64,000 bases of DNA. Origin: Granulosicoccus sp. (lineage in GTDB: Bacteria; Pseudomonadota; Gammaproteobacteria; Granulosicoccales; Granulosicoccaceae). Location: NCBI GenBank assembly GCA_023300375.1, contig JALZWO010000059.1, forward strand, positions 21,685-85,684, written 5' to 3'. Below the pieces are notes generated by a model. The model ran no database searches. It was not told the origin of the DNA and saw nothing but the letters and a program-made list of their open reading frames with translations. Shown one piece after another: positions 47,272 through 56,803 of the stretch. The position numbers were made by a program, and so were the translations under genes. Positions within the stretch are counted from its first letter, which is position 1. Each line of letters starts with the position of its first letter.

Positions 47272-47300
47272 GATCCTGACGTACTACAGGTCGCAGGATC
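47272..47300. promoter_or_regulatory. Inverted repeat in the metG-mrp divergent gap
   Basis: GATCCTG (47272-47278) and CAGGATC (47294-47300) are perfect 7-bp arms separated by 15 bases in the 224-bp gap between the divergent metG and mrp genes. It might be an operator or a hairpin in a leader. No convincing -35/-10 pair was recognised around it. Confidence 0.3.
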
Positions 47301-47411
47301 GCTGCTGCTACGTGTATCATCAAGTGTTACAACCAACACGTGGTGACAGACGAGACGCGCGACGCAGTCTAGTTTAACAGCCCATCAATACAGCGGGAGC
47401 TTTGCAGTACG

Positions 47412-48509
47412 ATGTCAGAAGTATCACCATTGCATGAAAAAATTGAAGCTGCCCTAGGTAAAGTCATGGATCCACATCTGGATCTGTCACTTGTTGACGC
47501 CAAATCGGTGCAGAACATAAACGTTGAGGGGCAGTCGGTCAGCATTGAACTCAGTTTGGGGTATCCGTGTGAGCGATGGGCGAAGACACTCAGAACTATG
47601 GTCAGCGAAGCGCTTGAGTTGCACGCCGGCGTCACAGATGCGCAAATCACTGTTAAACACAACATCATTGCTCATTCTGTGCAGCATGGGGTCAAGCGGC
47701 TCGACAACGTCAAAAACATTATTGCGGTTGCCTCTGGCAAAGGCGGTGTTGGAAAATCCACAACGTCGGTGAATTTGGCATTAGCGCTGGCTTCTGAAGG
47801 CGCTACGGTAGGTTTGTTGGATGCCGATATCTATGGTCCTTCACAGCCTCGCATGATGGGCTTGTCAGGTCAGCCTGAATCAGAAGACGGTAAAAGTCTG
47901 GAGCCGATGGAAAACTACAATGTACAGACCATGTCCATTGGTTTCCTGATCGACGAGGAAACGCCCATGATTTGGCGTGGACCTATGGTCACACAAGCGC
48001 TCGAGCAACTTCTCAACGATACCAACTGGCGAGATCTGGATTATCTGGTCATCGATCTTCCTCCAGGAACTGGGGACACGCAACTCACGTTGGCTCAAAA
48101 AGTTCCGGTAAGTGGTGCGATTATCGTTACTACCCCACAGGATATTGCGCTTCTAGATGCCCGTAAGGGACTGAAAATGTTCGAAAAAGTAGAAGTGCCG
48201 ATTCTTGGAGTGGTCGAAAACATGTCCACCCACATTTGTGGTCAATGTGGGCACGAAGAGCATATTTTCGGCAAAGGCGGTGGTCAAACTATGGCATCTG
48301 AGGCAGGTATCGATTTGTTGGGTTCGTTGCCATTGGAGTTAGGCATTCGTTTGCAAGCGGACAGTGGTAAGCCAACAGTTGTGTCCGACCCAGAAGGGCG
48401 AACTGCCGAAATCTATCGCGAGATCGCACGTAAAGCGGCAGCACGGCTATCGCAGCAGGCAAAAGACTATTCGTCGAAATTCCCGCAAATTGTCATCCAG
48501 AACACCTGA
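47412..48509 (+). CDS. apbC: Iron-sulfur cluster carrier ATPase Mrp/ApbC
   Basis: P-loop ATPase that helps deliver Fe-S clusters. It has 365 residues. An N-terminal DUF59/MIP18-like domain (about 1-85) is followed by a deviant Walker A VASGKGGVGKSTTSVNLALA, LLDADIYGPSQPRMMG, and DYLVIDLPPGTGD. The cluster-binding CxxC is in HICGQCGHEEHIFG. Divergent placement from metG is conserved in many gammaproteobacteria. dcd follows after 9 bp. Confidence 0.94.
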   Translation: MSEVSPLHEKIEAALGKVMDPHLDLSLVDAKSVQNINVEGQSVSIELSLGYPCERWAKTLRTMVSEALELHAGVTDAQITVKHNIIAHSVQHGVKRLDNVKNIIAVASGKGGVGKSTTSVNLALALASEGATVGLLDADIYGPSQPRMMGLSGQPESEDGKSLEPMENYNVQTMSIGFLIDEETPMIWRGPMVTQALEQLLNDTNWRDLDYLVIDLPPGTGDTQLTLAQKVPVSGAIIVTTPQDIALLDARKGLKMFEKVEVPILGVVENMSTHICGQCGHEEHIFGKGGGQTMASEAGIDLLGSLPLELGIRLQADSGKPTVVSDPEGRTAEIYREIARKAAARLSQQAKDYSSKFPQIVIQNT

Positions 48510-48518
48510 GGAAATTCA

Positions 48519-49088
48519 ATGTCTATAAAAGCAGACAAATGGATCCGACGGATGGCGGAGCAGAGCGGCATGATCGAGCCGTATGAGCCAGGACAGGTCC
48601 GTGTGGACAGTGACAATCAAAAAATTGTCTCCTACGGTACGTCAAGCTATGGTTACGACGTCAGGTGTGCCGATGAATTTAAGATATTTACCAATATCAA
48701 CCATGCGATCGTTGATCCCAAGGACTTTGATCCTGACAGCTTTGTCGATCTCAAATCTGATGTATGCATTATTCCGCCTAATTCGTTTGCGTTAGCTCGA
48801 ACCGTAGAATATTTTCGGATTCCTCGAAACGTGCTGACAATTTGTTTAGGCAAGTCAACTTATGCTCGTTGTGGCCTTATTGTTAACGTGACTCCGCTAG
48901 AACCTGAGTGGGAGGGGCACGTCACATTGGAGTTTTCAAACACCACCCCGTTGCCTGCCAAGATCTATGCAAACGAAGGTATTGCACAAATGTTGTTTTT
49001 TGAAAGTGATGAGGTGTGCGAAACCTCGTACGCGGATCGCGGTGGTAAATACCAGGGGCAGCGCGGGGTTACGCTGCCACGGACGTAA
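48519..49088 (+). CDS. dcd: dCTP deaminase
   Basis: Converts dCTP to dUTP for thymidylate synthesis. Its 189 residues match the family. Conserved stretches are [39 protein letters not shown] (split here as [18 protein letters not shown] and [13 protein letters not shown]) and the C-terminal [19 protein letters not shown]. It directly follows apbC and shares its direction. Confidence 0.95.
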   Translation: MSIKADKWIRRMAEQSGMIEPYEPGQVRVDSDNQKIVSYGTSSYGYDVRCADEFKIFTNINHAIVDPKDFDPDSFVDLKSDVCIIPPNSFALARTVEYFRIPRNVLTICLGKSTYARCGLIVNVTPLEPEWEGHVTLEFSNTTPLPAKIYANEGIAQMLFFESDEVCETSYADRGGKYQGQRGVTLPRT

Positions 49089-49170
49089 GTGCTTGCATCG
49101 TGGCTTTAAATAATCACAGGATTTGCGTCGCCTCGATATTTTTGAAAGAATAAGACATGAGGAGTGAAGA

Positions 49171-49659
49171 ATGAGCTCGGACATGATCGATAAAGACGGC
49201 TTCAGGGCTAATGTCGGCATCATCCTGAGCAATGCACAGGGCCAGGTTTTTTGGGCGCGACGTATCGGGCAAGATGCATGGCAATTCCCTCAGGGCGGCA
49301 TCGACAAATCAGAGTCGCCAGAAGAGGCGATGTTCCGCGAGTTGCGAGAAGAGACCGGACTGAGCCCTGATGATGTCGATGTGCTGGGCTGCACTCGTCA
49401 ATGGCTTAGGTATCGTCTGCCCAAACGTTACGTGCGGCAGAACCAAATTCCCTTGTGTATCGGCCAGAAGCAGATCTGGTTCATGCTGCGCATGCTCGGA
49501 AACGAAAATGCGGTAGATCTTGCCAATAATCCCAAGCCCGAGTTTGATCATTGGCAATGGGTAGATTACTGGGAGCCCTCCAAAAAAGTCATATTTTTCA
49601 AAAGAAAAGTCTATAAACGCGCATTGGCAGAGCTTGAGCCCTTACTGCTGACTGCTTAG
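49171..49659 (+). CDS. rppH: RNA pyrophosphohydrolase RppH
   Basis: Nudix enzyme that removes pyrophosphate from mRNA 5' ends and starts decay. It has 162 residues. The N-terminus ([20 protein letters not shown]) and the Nudix box ([20 protein letters not shown] then TGL) are canonical. The C-terminal [18 protein letters not shown] matches RppH. A GAGGAG ribosome site precedes the ATG. It is convergent with hemJ. Confidence 0.95.
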   Translation: MSSDMIDKDGFRANVGIILSNAQGQVFWARRIGQDAWQFPQGGIDKSESPEEAMFRELREETGLSPDDVDVLGCTRQWLRYRLPKRYVRQNQIPLCIGQKQIWFMLRMLGNENAVDLANNPKPEFDHWQWVDYWEPSKKVIFFKRKVYKRALAELEPLLLTA

Positions 49660-49727
49660 TGCCTCTGGGCTCTTTAATAAGGTTATTGGGGGGAGCACAG
49701 TAAGTGTTGGGTGATAACGCGTCGGCA

Positions 49728-50156
49728 TTAATTAAACGGCCGCACTATCACCATGATGACAACGACAAACAGCCCCAATACGGGTACCTCATTGAACCAG
49801 CGATACCACACATGGGAATGCGTATTGGCGTCGTCTCGGAACACTTTTACCAGCCGTGCGCACTGGAAGTGGTAAACCATTAAGCCCAGTACAAAAACCA
49901 GTTTAATTTGCATCCATGCCAGTGTTGCCAAAACGGGTAACCATGCGACGAGCAACCAAATACCAAAAATAAGCGTCAAAAGGGCGCCGATGTTGGTAAT
50001 GGCTAGCAGTTTGCGCTCCATTACTTTGAACGTATCATTCTGTTCAGTGTTATTGGGATTGCAGCTCGCGTGATACACAAAAATGCGTGGCAAATAGAAC
50101 AAACCGGCAAACCAAGTAACCATAAAAATGACGTGTAACGATTTTACCCAAAGCAT
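49728..50156 (-). CDS. hemJ: HemJ-type protoporphyrinogen IX oxidase / CopD-like membrane protein
   Basis: Four-helix membrane protein of 142 residues. The N-terminal block WVKSLHVIFMVTWFAGLFYL followed by PRIFVYHA is characteristic of HemJ (formerly UPF0093), which oxidises protoporphyrinogen IX in haem synthesis; the early His is a conserved haem-ligand candidate. The gene starts four bases after the stop of a TlpA-like gene. With hemH in the same window this supports a haem role, but related CopD-domain proteins cannot be fully excluded. Confidence 0.8.
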   Translation of the reverse strand: MLWVKSLHVIFMVTWFAGLFYLPRIFVYHASCNPNNTEQNDTFKVMERKLLAITNIGALLTLIFGIWLLVAWLPVLATLAWMQIKLVFVLGLMVYHFQCARLVKVFRDDANTHSHVWYRWFNEVPVLGLFVVVIMVIVRPFN

Positions 50157-50160
50157 CTAA

Positions 50161-50697
50161 TTAACTCAGTTCCAATAATTTATCGAGTTGTCGCTCTAAC
50201 TCAAGCATGGGAATAGCCCCAACGTAACGTTTAACAAGGCGCCCGTTCTTATCCAGTAAATAACTGATAGGTGTGCCGATAACACTGGCAAACGCCTGTA
50301 CCGCTTCACCCTTAATATCCAAGGCGATAGGAAAAGGCCATTGTTCGCGTTCGCTCATCTCCACAACGAGATTGGGAGCATCGTGGGGCATGGCAACAGC
50401 AATAAGTTCAAAGCCTTTAGGTTCGTAGCGCTGATAAAGCTCAGCTAGATCTGGCATCTCTTTCAGGCAAATTCCACAATCAGTTGCCCAAAAATTAACC
50501 AGTAGTGGGCCCTCTATAGCGTTTAGCGGAATTTTGTCGCCACTTAGAGTGCTGAAAGTCAGCTGACTTATGCTCTCTGAGATGTCAGGCGCCTTGCTAC
50601 ACGCACTTAGCAATGCGCAGCAAAGGATGATTATGACTGTGGGTAAAGAGCGTTTCACCATGCTTTTCTGAACTTTGCTAGCGCGCTGACTATTCAT
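50161..50697 (-). CDS. TlpA/ResA-like thioredoxin-fold lipoprotein
   Basis: Envelope-bound thiol-disulfide protein of 178 residues. A signal peptide ends in the lipobox LLSAC. The active site is CGIC in VNFWATDCGICLKEMPDL, and the cis-Pro region is ASVIGTPISYLLDKNGRLV. Such proteins reduce disulfides in the periplasm, for example on apocytochrome c. It is co-transcribed with hemJ, four bases downstream. The exact client is unknown. Confidence 0.85.
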   Translation of the reverse strand: MNSQRASKVQKSMVKRSLPTVIIILCCALLSACSKAPDISESISQLTFSTLSGDKIPLNAIEGPLLVNFWATDCGICLKEMPDLAELYQRYEPKGFELIAVAMPHDAPNLVVEMSEREQWPFPIALDIKGEAVQAFASVIGTPISYLLDKNGRLVKRYVGAIPMLELERQLDKLLELS

Positions 50698-50963
50698 TAG
50701 TTTGACTGCGTGATCGGTTTAAAAGAGCAAGGCGGTATCGAGCGAACAAGTAAATCATTTTTCTGTGGAACACACAATGTGATTGACCGAAGATTCTTCG
50801 AATCCTAAGGGTTTAGTCACTTCAGCCGAAATGACGTGAACAGTATGTCAACAGACTCTCGTGCACATACGACAAAACGATGCGTAACTTCGCAGCATTG
50901 TGACTTAACTCTGAACTAGCTGGCGACACGGGCGAGCTTTTTAGATTACAAAAAGGACGTTAC

Positions 50964-51473
50964 ATGAAAAACTTAGTCAGCGTGGTATTGATATGCCTCG
51001 GGTTTTTAGCGACATCAGCCCATGCCAATACGCCGGTTGCGAAACTATATGTTGGCGCCGGTTTTACCGACGGCAGTGTAGAGGTATCAAACAATGACGA
51101 TAGAAGTCTGGGCACGTTATCGGGTGTAGTGGGCTTGCAATTTAGCGATTTCCTTGGCGTTGAGCTCTCCGCTGGAGCTGGCTCAGATCAATCTGACAGT
51201 ATCCTCAGTGACCCACTTGTCAACTATCAAGCGGTGATGTTACGTGTTGGATATCGCTGGGATAGAACGGCTGTGTATTTACTGGCCGGGCAGGCAAGGC
51301 TGGATGTAGATTCAGATCTGAACATTACCGACGCTGGTAATGCGTTTGGCTTTGGCATCAACTTATTCGGTAATGAGACAACAGCGCTGAATTTTAATTT
51401 TCTGGATATCGATGATGGTGCATTCAGCACGGCAACCATTGGATTCACTTATTTCTTTGGCGGCTTTCGCTAG
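50964..51473 (+). CDS. Small outer-membrane beta-barrel protein
   Basis: Secreted protein of 169 residues. The signal peptide spans about residues 1-21 (ending SAHA). Alternating strands resemble OmpA/OmpX-like or porin_OmpL-type eight-stranded barrels (AKLYVGAGFTDGSVEV; VMLRVGYRWDRTAVYLLAG). The last strand ends in Phe-Gly-Gly-Phe-Arg rather than a terminal aromatic, slightly atypical. It is 9 bp from the Ig-like lipoprotein gene, so the pair is likely co-expressed. An AAAGGA ribosome site precedes the ATG. No specific function is recognised. Confidence 0.7.
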   Translation: MKNLVSVVLICLGFLATSAHANTPVAKLYVGAGFTDGSVEVSNNDDRSLGTLSGVVGLQFSDFLGVELSAGAGSDQSDSILSDPLVNYQAVMLRVGYRWDRTAVYLLAGQARLDVDSDLNITDAGNAFGFGINLFGNETTALNFNFLDIDDGAFSTATIGFTYFFGGFR

Positions 51474-51482
51474 GACATCACC

Positions 51483-53585
51483 ATGAGCATACATACGCAA
51501 TTCGTAAAGATGATAAGCGGTCGTCTACTCTTAGTGTTGACGGCTTCTGCAATATTAAGTGCCTGTGGTACACGTACCGAAGATGGATCGACTAGCAACA
51601 GTCAGCCGACCTTCAACGCTAACGGCGAATTAATCAGTGGTGGCGTTGGATCGATACCAACTGTCAGTGTGATTAATCCTGCGGAGGCTGTCTCTGTGCG
51701 TGTGATAAGCGATATGAATAGCTTACTGACCGGAGGGGGTGATGTTGCGACGATAACGGCTGTGGTGACCAACATTAACAATAACGTTGTTCCTGATGCT
51801 GAAGTTACTTTCCGTTCATCTACTGGAATTTTGCGCGATATCGTTTCGCTAACAAATGAAAATGGTGAAGCTACTGCAACCCTGGCTCTACCTGATGATT
51901 TTGATAATCAAGACATCACTGTTACAGTTGTTAATGAAGACGCTGTTGAGGAAACAGAGGTCAGGGTCGCAGCTGTTGGAAGCACATTGAGTGCTGCTGG
52001 CACAAGTACCTTGATCTCAGGTGATGATGTATCAATGACTTTTCGTCTTGTAGCTGGGAATGGCGAAGCAATTTCATTCAAGCCACTAACAGTGGTTTCC
52101 GTAAACGGAAGTGTGCTGTCGTCTGTGGCACCTATGACGGACGAAGATGGTAACGCTGTAATAACGATTAACGCAGCTAATGCAAGCGATACCGTTTCCG
52201 CAAGTGCATTAAACGGAACTGTTTCAGCATCACACAGTTTCGAGGTTGTTCCTGATCTACTGGCGTTCACCAATGTTGAACCCAATTCGGAGCTGGCGGT
52301 GCTAGATCTTGCAACAATTTCAGTGAACTGGGTGAGCGAGGGTTCACCGGTGCAATTCCAGCCATTGCGTTTCTCAACCACAGCAGGTGTTGTTAGTGGC
52401 AGTGATACGGTCAACACAGATGCTTTTGGAAATGCGTCAATTCAACTGAGTTCGTCAAGTGCGGGTTCAGCCACACTAACAGTAGAAGGTACAGCTGTTA
52501 GTGACCCTTCAACAACTATTGATGTTGAATTCATTGCAACAGAGCCAGGCAATATAGATATTTCTTCATCATCTACATTGGTTGCTATAAATGACTCAAG
52601 CACGCTGTCGGCCACGGTTACTGATGTTCAGGGAAATCCAGTTAAAAACAGTAGGGTGAGTTTTACCAGTGATGATTTGAAAGGCGGACAGCTAAACCCT
52701 GCTACAGCCACTACCAACAGTGCAGGTGTTGCTATCTCTACGTTCAGTGCAGGTGCGCTGCCAACCTCTGTTGATGAGATATTGATTAACGCAACAGTCA
52801 CGGCACCGGTAAACGCAGGTGATGCAGCTATAGAGCGCAATATGAATTTGACCGTATTCAAACCCAGCTTAAACGTTACCTTGGGTTCTAACAATGTGGT
52901 GAAAACACTGGACGACGGTATTCAGTTAGCAATGCCGTATGTGGTTAAGGTGACTAACGGTGCAGGGGCTGCAATAGAAGATGCAGTGGTTGGAATCAGT
53001 GTTAGACCATTGAGCTACCGCAAGGGCGAGTTGGTGTTGATTGATTCGACTGGACGTACCGAAGATGAGGCGCCTGCTGACGAAGCATTTTCCCCTGCCT
53101 CTTGGAAATTTCTGACCCAGCCATCGGACACCGAAACAATATTGTGTGATGCCGAGGATCGTAACGGGAATCGAGTTCTTGACACCTTTGGCTCTCTGAC
53201 TGAGGACATCAACGGGAATTCACAACTTGATCCACAAGACCCTACTTCTGTAGCGGCCGTGGATGGCGCAGAGGCTACGGTAGCAAACAGTACCTTAAGA
53301 ACAGATGCGAATGGATCTGGCTTGTTTGATCTGGCATATCCTGCCAGCAATGCCTTTTGGTCATATTTGGAAATTTCAGTAAGAGCCGAAGCGTTGGGTG
53401 TTGAAGCGACGCAAACTGTTCGAATAACACCGCCGTTGCCCGCATCTGAACTTACGGCAGTGGGCTTTTCACCGTCCAATCGGTTTAGCCCTTATGGAAC
53501 TGTGGTTACGCCAGATCTGGTCACTGTGACCACAGTGGATGGAGAGACGTTCACGACACCACAAGGGTGCCTCAGCGAGTTTTAG
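51483..53585 (+). CDS. Lipoprotein with repeated bacterial Ig-like domains
   Basis: Surface or periplasmic lipoprotein of 700 residues. A long n-region and helix lead to the lipobox ILSAC, followed by an Asn/Ser/Thr linker. Residues ~70-480 hold about four Ig-like (Big_1/invasin-type) repeats with the pattern of a strand, a DADGNA- or TNENGEATATL-type loop and a Thr/Ser-rich strand (ENGEATATLAL; EDGNAVITINA; DAFGNASIQLSS; NSAGVAISTFSA). The C-terminal part contains DRNGNRVLDT and DINGNSQLDPQD, acidic calcium-loop-like segments. It may act in adhesion or as a partner of the adjacent barrel. No enzyme motif is seen. Confidence 0.75.
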   Translation: MSIHTQFVKMISGRLLLVLTASAILSACGTRTEDGSTSNSQPTFNANGELISGGVGSIPTVSVINPAEAVSVRVISDMNSLLTGGGDVATITAVVTNINNNVVPDAEVTFRSSTGILRDIVSLTNENGEATATLALPDDFDNQDITVTVVNEDAVEETEVRVAAVGSTLSAAGTSTLISGDDVSMTFRLVAGNGEAISFKPLTVVSVNGSVLSSVAPMTDEDGNAVITINAANASDTVSASALNGTVSASHSFEVVPDLLAFTNVEPNSELAVLDLATISVNWVSEGSPVQFQPLRFSTTAGVVSGSDTVNTDAFGNASIQLSSSSAGSATLTVEGTAVSDPSTTIDVEFIATEPGNIDISSSSTLVAINDSSTLSATVTDVQGNPVKNSRVSFTSDDLKGGQLNPATATTNSAGVAISTFSAGALPTSVDEILINATVTAPVNAGDAAIERNMNLTVFKPSLNVTLGSNNVVKTLDDGIQLAMPYVVKVTNGAGAAIEDAVVGISVRPLSYRKGELVLIDSTGRTEDEAPADEAFSPASWKFLTQPSDTETILCDAEDRNGNRVLDTFGSLTEDINGNSQLDPQDPTSVAAVDGAEATVANSTLRTDANGSGLFDLAYPASNAFWSYLEISVRAEALGVEATQTVRITPPLPASELTAVGFSPSNRFSPYGTVVTPDLVTVTTVDGETFTTPQGCLSEF

Positions 53586-53727
53586 CGCCCAAATCAATCA
53601 TTGACCTAGCATAGAGAATGCGAATTCATTCAACTTTAAGTGTGAACTGCCGCCATTACATACATACGAGGCTCCACCAAGCCCTGCATAAATGGGTTAC
53701 AGGGTTCAACAGGACAGAGGGTGTACA

Positions 53728-55002
53728 GTGTTTAAGAGCGAGACAAAGCCGGTAGTCAAATCTGCTGAAGATGACCACACGATTGAATTGGCGGCTGCCG
53801 CTGTATCGCCGGTCAATGAACTCAATGAGCTCAACCGGCTTTCACTATGCAAGAGCGCCTCGGTATTGCATGTCCAACGCAATGATCAGATAAAGCCAGA
53901 GAATTCTCACCGGTGGTTGATGTATCTGGTAGAGGGTTCTTTATCGCTGTATGCGGGGAAAGAAGAGGTAGGTGTGATCACTGCTAATTCGCCAGATGCA
54001 TTACAGCCTTTGTTTCTCGACAAAAGCGCTTACCAGAGCGTAAAAACAGGAACAATGGCTAAGCTGGTTCGCTTTGGCCGTGAGCAAATGGATATATTGC
54101 TCAAAGAACAACAGAAAAACGCCGTTAGTGTGATGGATGTGTTCGTTGATGAGCTAGACAATCTGATCTTTGACGATATTGTTGCAGCCATGCAGAACCA
54201 AAATGTCACCTTGGCGGTGTCACCAGGTTCGGCTGTCAAGATACTCAACTCTTACCAAAAGGTAGCGGGTATCCCCGAGCTTGCTGAAATTATTCAGTGC
54301 GATGCAGGTCTGACCGCACATATCGTGGTTGCAGCGAATTCAATTGATCCCAGCTCGAACGAAGCCACCTCTAGCATCAGAGGCGCTATTACTCGGCTCG
54401 GTGTTAAAGAGACACAGCGTTGCATCGCCGCGTTGGTTGATAACAACGTGATGAAGGCAAGTTGCCCGGTCGTACGTGATCGCATGTTGAAATATGTACA
54501 ACGCACCACGGTGAGTGCGTCAATCGTTCAAGTGCTGGCCAAGGAATTGCCACATTTGAAGCCGGAGATCGCCATGTTGGTGGCGTTATCTGCTGATATT
54601 GGGGAATTGCTCATTTTGACGTACGCGAACAATCACCCTGGGCGGTTTACCGATGATAAGGATCTGAATTCTGTTATTGAGAAACTGCGCGTTATCCTCA
54701 GTAGCTGGTTGATTGCCTCATGGGGCTACCCCCGAGAATTTGCAGATGCTGCCAGCAAATCCCGGGATTGGTATCGAACCCATAACGGTGAGATCACATA
54801 CACTGATTTGGTGACAGCTTCGCTACTAATTATTCAGAAAAAAATGCCGGATGCCGAGCAAAACGCTATGCCTAGCACAGACAATCTTTTATTGGCCAGA
54901 CGCCTGCAGCAGGCCGGAATTGATCTGAAATCACCTGACGACATCATCAAGGCAGCCACCACGCGCTTAGTCAGCGTGCAAGCTTTACTAAAAGCAGGTT
55001 AG
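53728..55002 (+). CDS. HDOD-domain regulator with cyclic-nucleotide-binding-like N-terminus
   Basis: Soluble signalling protein of about 424 residues. Residues ~35-130 resemble a Crp-type cNMP-binding barrel (LCKSASVLHVQRNDQIKPE; LMYLVEGSLSLYAG). An HDOD domain follows (about 160-370; ILNSYQKVAGIPELAEII; ASSNEATSSIRGAI-like text reading SSNEATSSIRGAITRLG; WLIASWGYPREFADA). HDOD proteins bind or regulate partners, often with c-di-GMP networks, and lack HD phosphohydrolase residues. GTG at 53728 has AGAGGG six bases upstream; an ATG at 53692 would add 12 residues without a clear ribosome site. Confidence 0.8.
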   Translation: MFKSETKPVVKSAEDDHTIELAAAAVSPVNELNELNRLSLCKSASVLHVQRNDQIKPENSHRWLMYLVEGSLSLYAGKEEVGVITANSPDALQPLFLDKSAYQSVKTGTMAKLVRFGREQMDILLKEQQKNAVSVMDVFVDELDNLIFDDIVAAMQNQNVTLAVSPGSAVKILNSYQKVAGIPELAEIIQCDAGLTAHIVVAANSIDPSSNEATSSIRGAITRLGVKETQRCIAALVDNNVMKASCPVVRDRMLKYVQRTTVSASIVQVLAKELPHLKPEIAMLVALSADIGELLILTYANNHPGRFTDDKDLNSVIEKLRVILSSWLIASWGYPREFADAASKSRDWYRTHNGEITYTDLVTASLLIIQKKMPDAEQNAMPSTDNLLLARRLQQAGIDLKSPDDIIKAATTRLVSVQALLKAG

Positions 55003-55023
55003 CTTCTCAGGCTTCCCGAACGA

Positions 55024-55051
55024 AGGCGACTCATTGTCGATCGGGTCGCCT
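55024..55051. terminator. Possible bidirectional terminator between the HDOD gene and ispH
   Basis: AGGCGAC (55024-55030) and GTCGCCT (55045-55051) form a 7-bp stem with a 14-base loop in the 150-bp gap between convergent genes. Location suits a terminator, but no T-run follows on either strand. Confidence 0.35.
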
Positions 55052-55152
55052 CTGGCTAGTCAGATCCGCTGACTGTGAGCAGGTCTTTGGTGCTACCCGT
55101 AAGCTTTTGCTATCGGGTTATGGAATAAGAGCTGACACGAAAAAGAACGTTC

Positions 55153-56103
55153 TTAGCTTGGCAGATCCATTCGCTTTAGTGCTTTTGGAATGGAGAAAGT
55201 GACGGTTTCACGTATACCTTCATATTCAACGGCTGTTTGGCCGCCTTCGTTGCGCAAGCGCTCAACGACTTCATTGACGAGCACTTCAGGTGCAGACGCA
55301 CCGGCAGTAACACCAATTTTTGTTTTCCCTGATAGCCATTCAGATTGGATATCAACAGCGCGAGTAATTAAGCGTGACTCAACGCCTGCTCTGACTCCAA
55401 GTTCCGCCAGTCGGTTGGAGTTGGAACTGTTGCTAGCACCAACTACCAACAAAAGATCGACCTCTTCGCAGAGTTTTTTAACTGCATCCTGACGGTTTTG
55501 CGTGGCGTAGCAAATATCATCACGATTGGGTGCAGCGATTCCTGGAAAACGTTGACGCAGGGTGTCTATGATCTCTTGGGTGTCATCCACAGACAACGTG
55601 GTTTGAGATACGAAAGCCAGTTCATCAGGGTTCTTGATATCTAGCCCCGCAACATCAGCAGGCGTCTCGACCAAAATAATACGTCCACCCATGCTGGTGT
55701 CATATCTGCCCATGGTACCTTCAACTTCAGGGTGGCCAGCGTGGCCTATCAAAATAACTTCTTTGCCGTCTGTGGCATATTTTACGACTTCGAGATGTAC
55801 TTTGGTCACTAGTGGGCAAGTAGCATCGAACACTTGTAACCCACGCTGATTTGCCGCATTTTCTACCGCCTCCGATACCCCGTGAGCGCTGAAGATTACC
55901 GTGGCATCATCGGGCACTTCATCGAGTTCTTCAACAAAGATGGCGCCTTTGTCGCGCAGCCCATCAACAACATATTTGTTGTGAACGACCTCGTGCCGCA
56001 CGTAGATAGGCGCACCGTGAATCTGGATGGCTCGCTCAACTATTTCAATAGCGCGATCTACGCCTGCACAAAAGCCACGTGGATTGGCGAGTAATATTTG
56101 CAT
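55153..56103 (-). CDS. ispH: 4-hydroxy-3-methylbut-2-enyl diphosphate reductase
   Basis: Last enzyme of the MEP isoprenoid pathway, making IPP and DMAPP with a 4Fe-4S cluster. Its 316 residues fit. The three cluster cysteines are in [29 protein letters not shown] and [14 protein letters not shown]. The conserved [10 protein letters not shown] is present. It is 15 bp from lspA on the same strand. fkpB, which often lies between lspA and ispH in gammaproteobacteria, is absent. Confidence 0.96.
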   Translation of the reverse strand: MQILLANPRGFCAGVDRAIEIVERAIQIHGAPIYVRHEVVHNKYVVDGLRDKGAIFVEELDEVPDDATVIFSAHGVSEAVENAANQRGLQVFDATCPLVTKVHLEVVKYATDGKEVILIGHAGHPEVEGTMGRYDTSMGGRIILVETPADVAGLDIKNPDELAFVSQTTLSVDDTQEIIDTLRQRFPGIAAPNRDDICYATQNRQDAVKKLCEEVDLLLVVGASNSSNSNRLAELGVRAGVESRLITRAVDIQSEWLSGKTKIGVTAGASAPEVLVNEVVERLRNEGGQTAVEYEGIRETVTFSIPKALKRMDLPS

Positions 56104-56118
56104 AGGGGTACCTGCTCT

Positions 56119-56610
56119 TTAATGTTTGGTTTCAGGTTCGTCGACATCGTTCTTTTCAAAAAAAGTCAGGAACAGTAATATCGCTGTGCCAACCGATATG
56201 GCAGCATCGGCGATGTTGAAAGAGGGGAAGTAACTCTCGTTCCAGTGTACCTGTATGAAATCCACCACATAACCGTACCAGACGCGGTCAATTAGATTGC
56301 CTATAGCACCACCCAGTATGAGTGCTATTGACAGGCTGTGCCATTTTTCAGCGCGCGTCATTCGATAGAGCCAAACGCTAAGCACGATGCTGACAACCAA
56401 ACTGATTGCCGTGAAAAACCATCGCTGCCAACCACCGGCATTATCCAGAAAACTGAATGCTGCGCCGTAGTTGTATGCTTTCGTGATGTTGAAAAACGAA
56501 TTAATGTAAACCTGCTGAAACATCTCAAGGTCACGATCAGCCCAAATCTTAGTGATTTGATCAGCAATGATGATGACAATAACGATGCTGTATCTTAAGT
56601 AATGCGGCAT
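56119..56610 (-). CDS. lspA: Lipoprotein signal peptidase
   Basis: Four-helix inner-membrane aspartyl protease that removes signal peptides from diacylated prolipoproteins. Starting at ATG 56610 gives MPHYLRYSIVIVIIIADQIT and 163 residues, the family norm; a longer reading from 56673 adds an unrelated hydrophilic leader. The catalytic aspartates are in GGAIGNLIDRVWYG and FNIADAAISVG. The several lipoproteins in this window are its expected clients. Confidence 0.95.
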   Translation of the reverse strand: MPHYLRYSIVIVIIIADQITKIWADRDLEMFQQVYINSFFNITKAYNYGAAFSFLDNAGGWQRWFFTAISLVVSIVLSVWLYRMTRAEKWHSLSIALILGGAIGNLIDRVWYGYVVDFIQVHWNESYFPSFNIADAAISVGTAILLFLTFFEKNDVDEPETKH

Positions 56611-56722
56611 AAAAAATGTTGGTCTCGTGTTCTGCAGTCTCGTGTACTTATGTTTAGAAAAAATACCGCTCATTAGTCAAGTGGCATTTAATGCTAGTTC
56701 GCTACCTCCACAAACTGTAACT

Positions 56723-56790
56723 CGTCATCCCCATGAATGTGGGGATCCATTGATCGACAAGCTATGGATTCCCGCCTGCGCGGGAACGAC
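56723..56790. repeat. REP-like inverted pair (BIME-type) between ileS and lspA
   Basis: Two related palindromic units in opposite orientation. Unit A has the stem ATCCCCA/TGGGGAT (56727-56733 with 56740-56746). Unit B has the stem TTCCCGC/GCGGGAA (56769-56775 with 56780-56786). Read outward, unit A begins CGTCATCCCC and ends GGGGATCCAT. Unit B on the other strand begins CGTCGTTCCC and ends GGGAATCCAT, so they share a consensus. This matches the common proteobacterial REP pattern. A RAYT gene, the enzyme class linked to REPs, is at 27.8 kb. Confidence 0.8.
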
Positions 56791-56803
56791 GTACTTAACA
56801 AGG

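Noticed and set aside
47188..47411. Promoter pair in the metG-mrp gap
   Set aside because: Promoters must be here because the genes diverge, but no -35/-10 pair with acceptable spacing stood out, so only the inverted repeat is listed.
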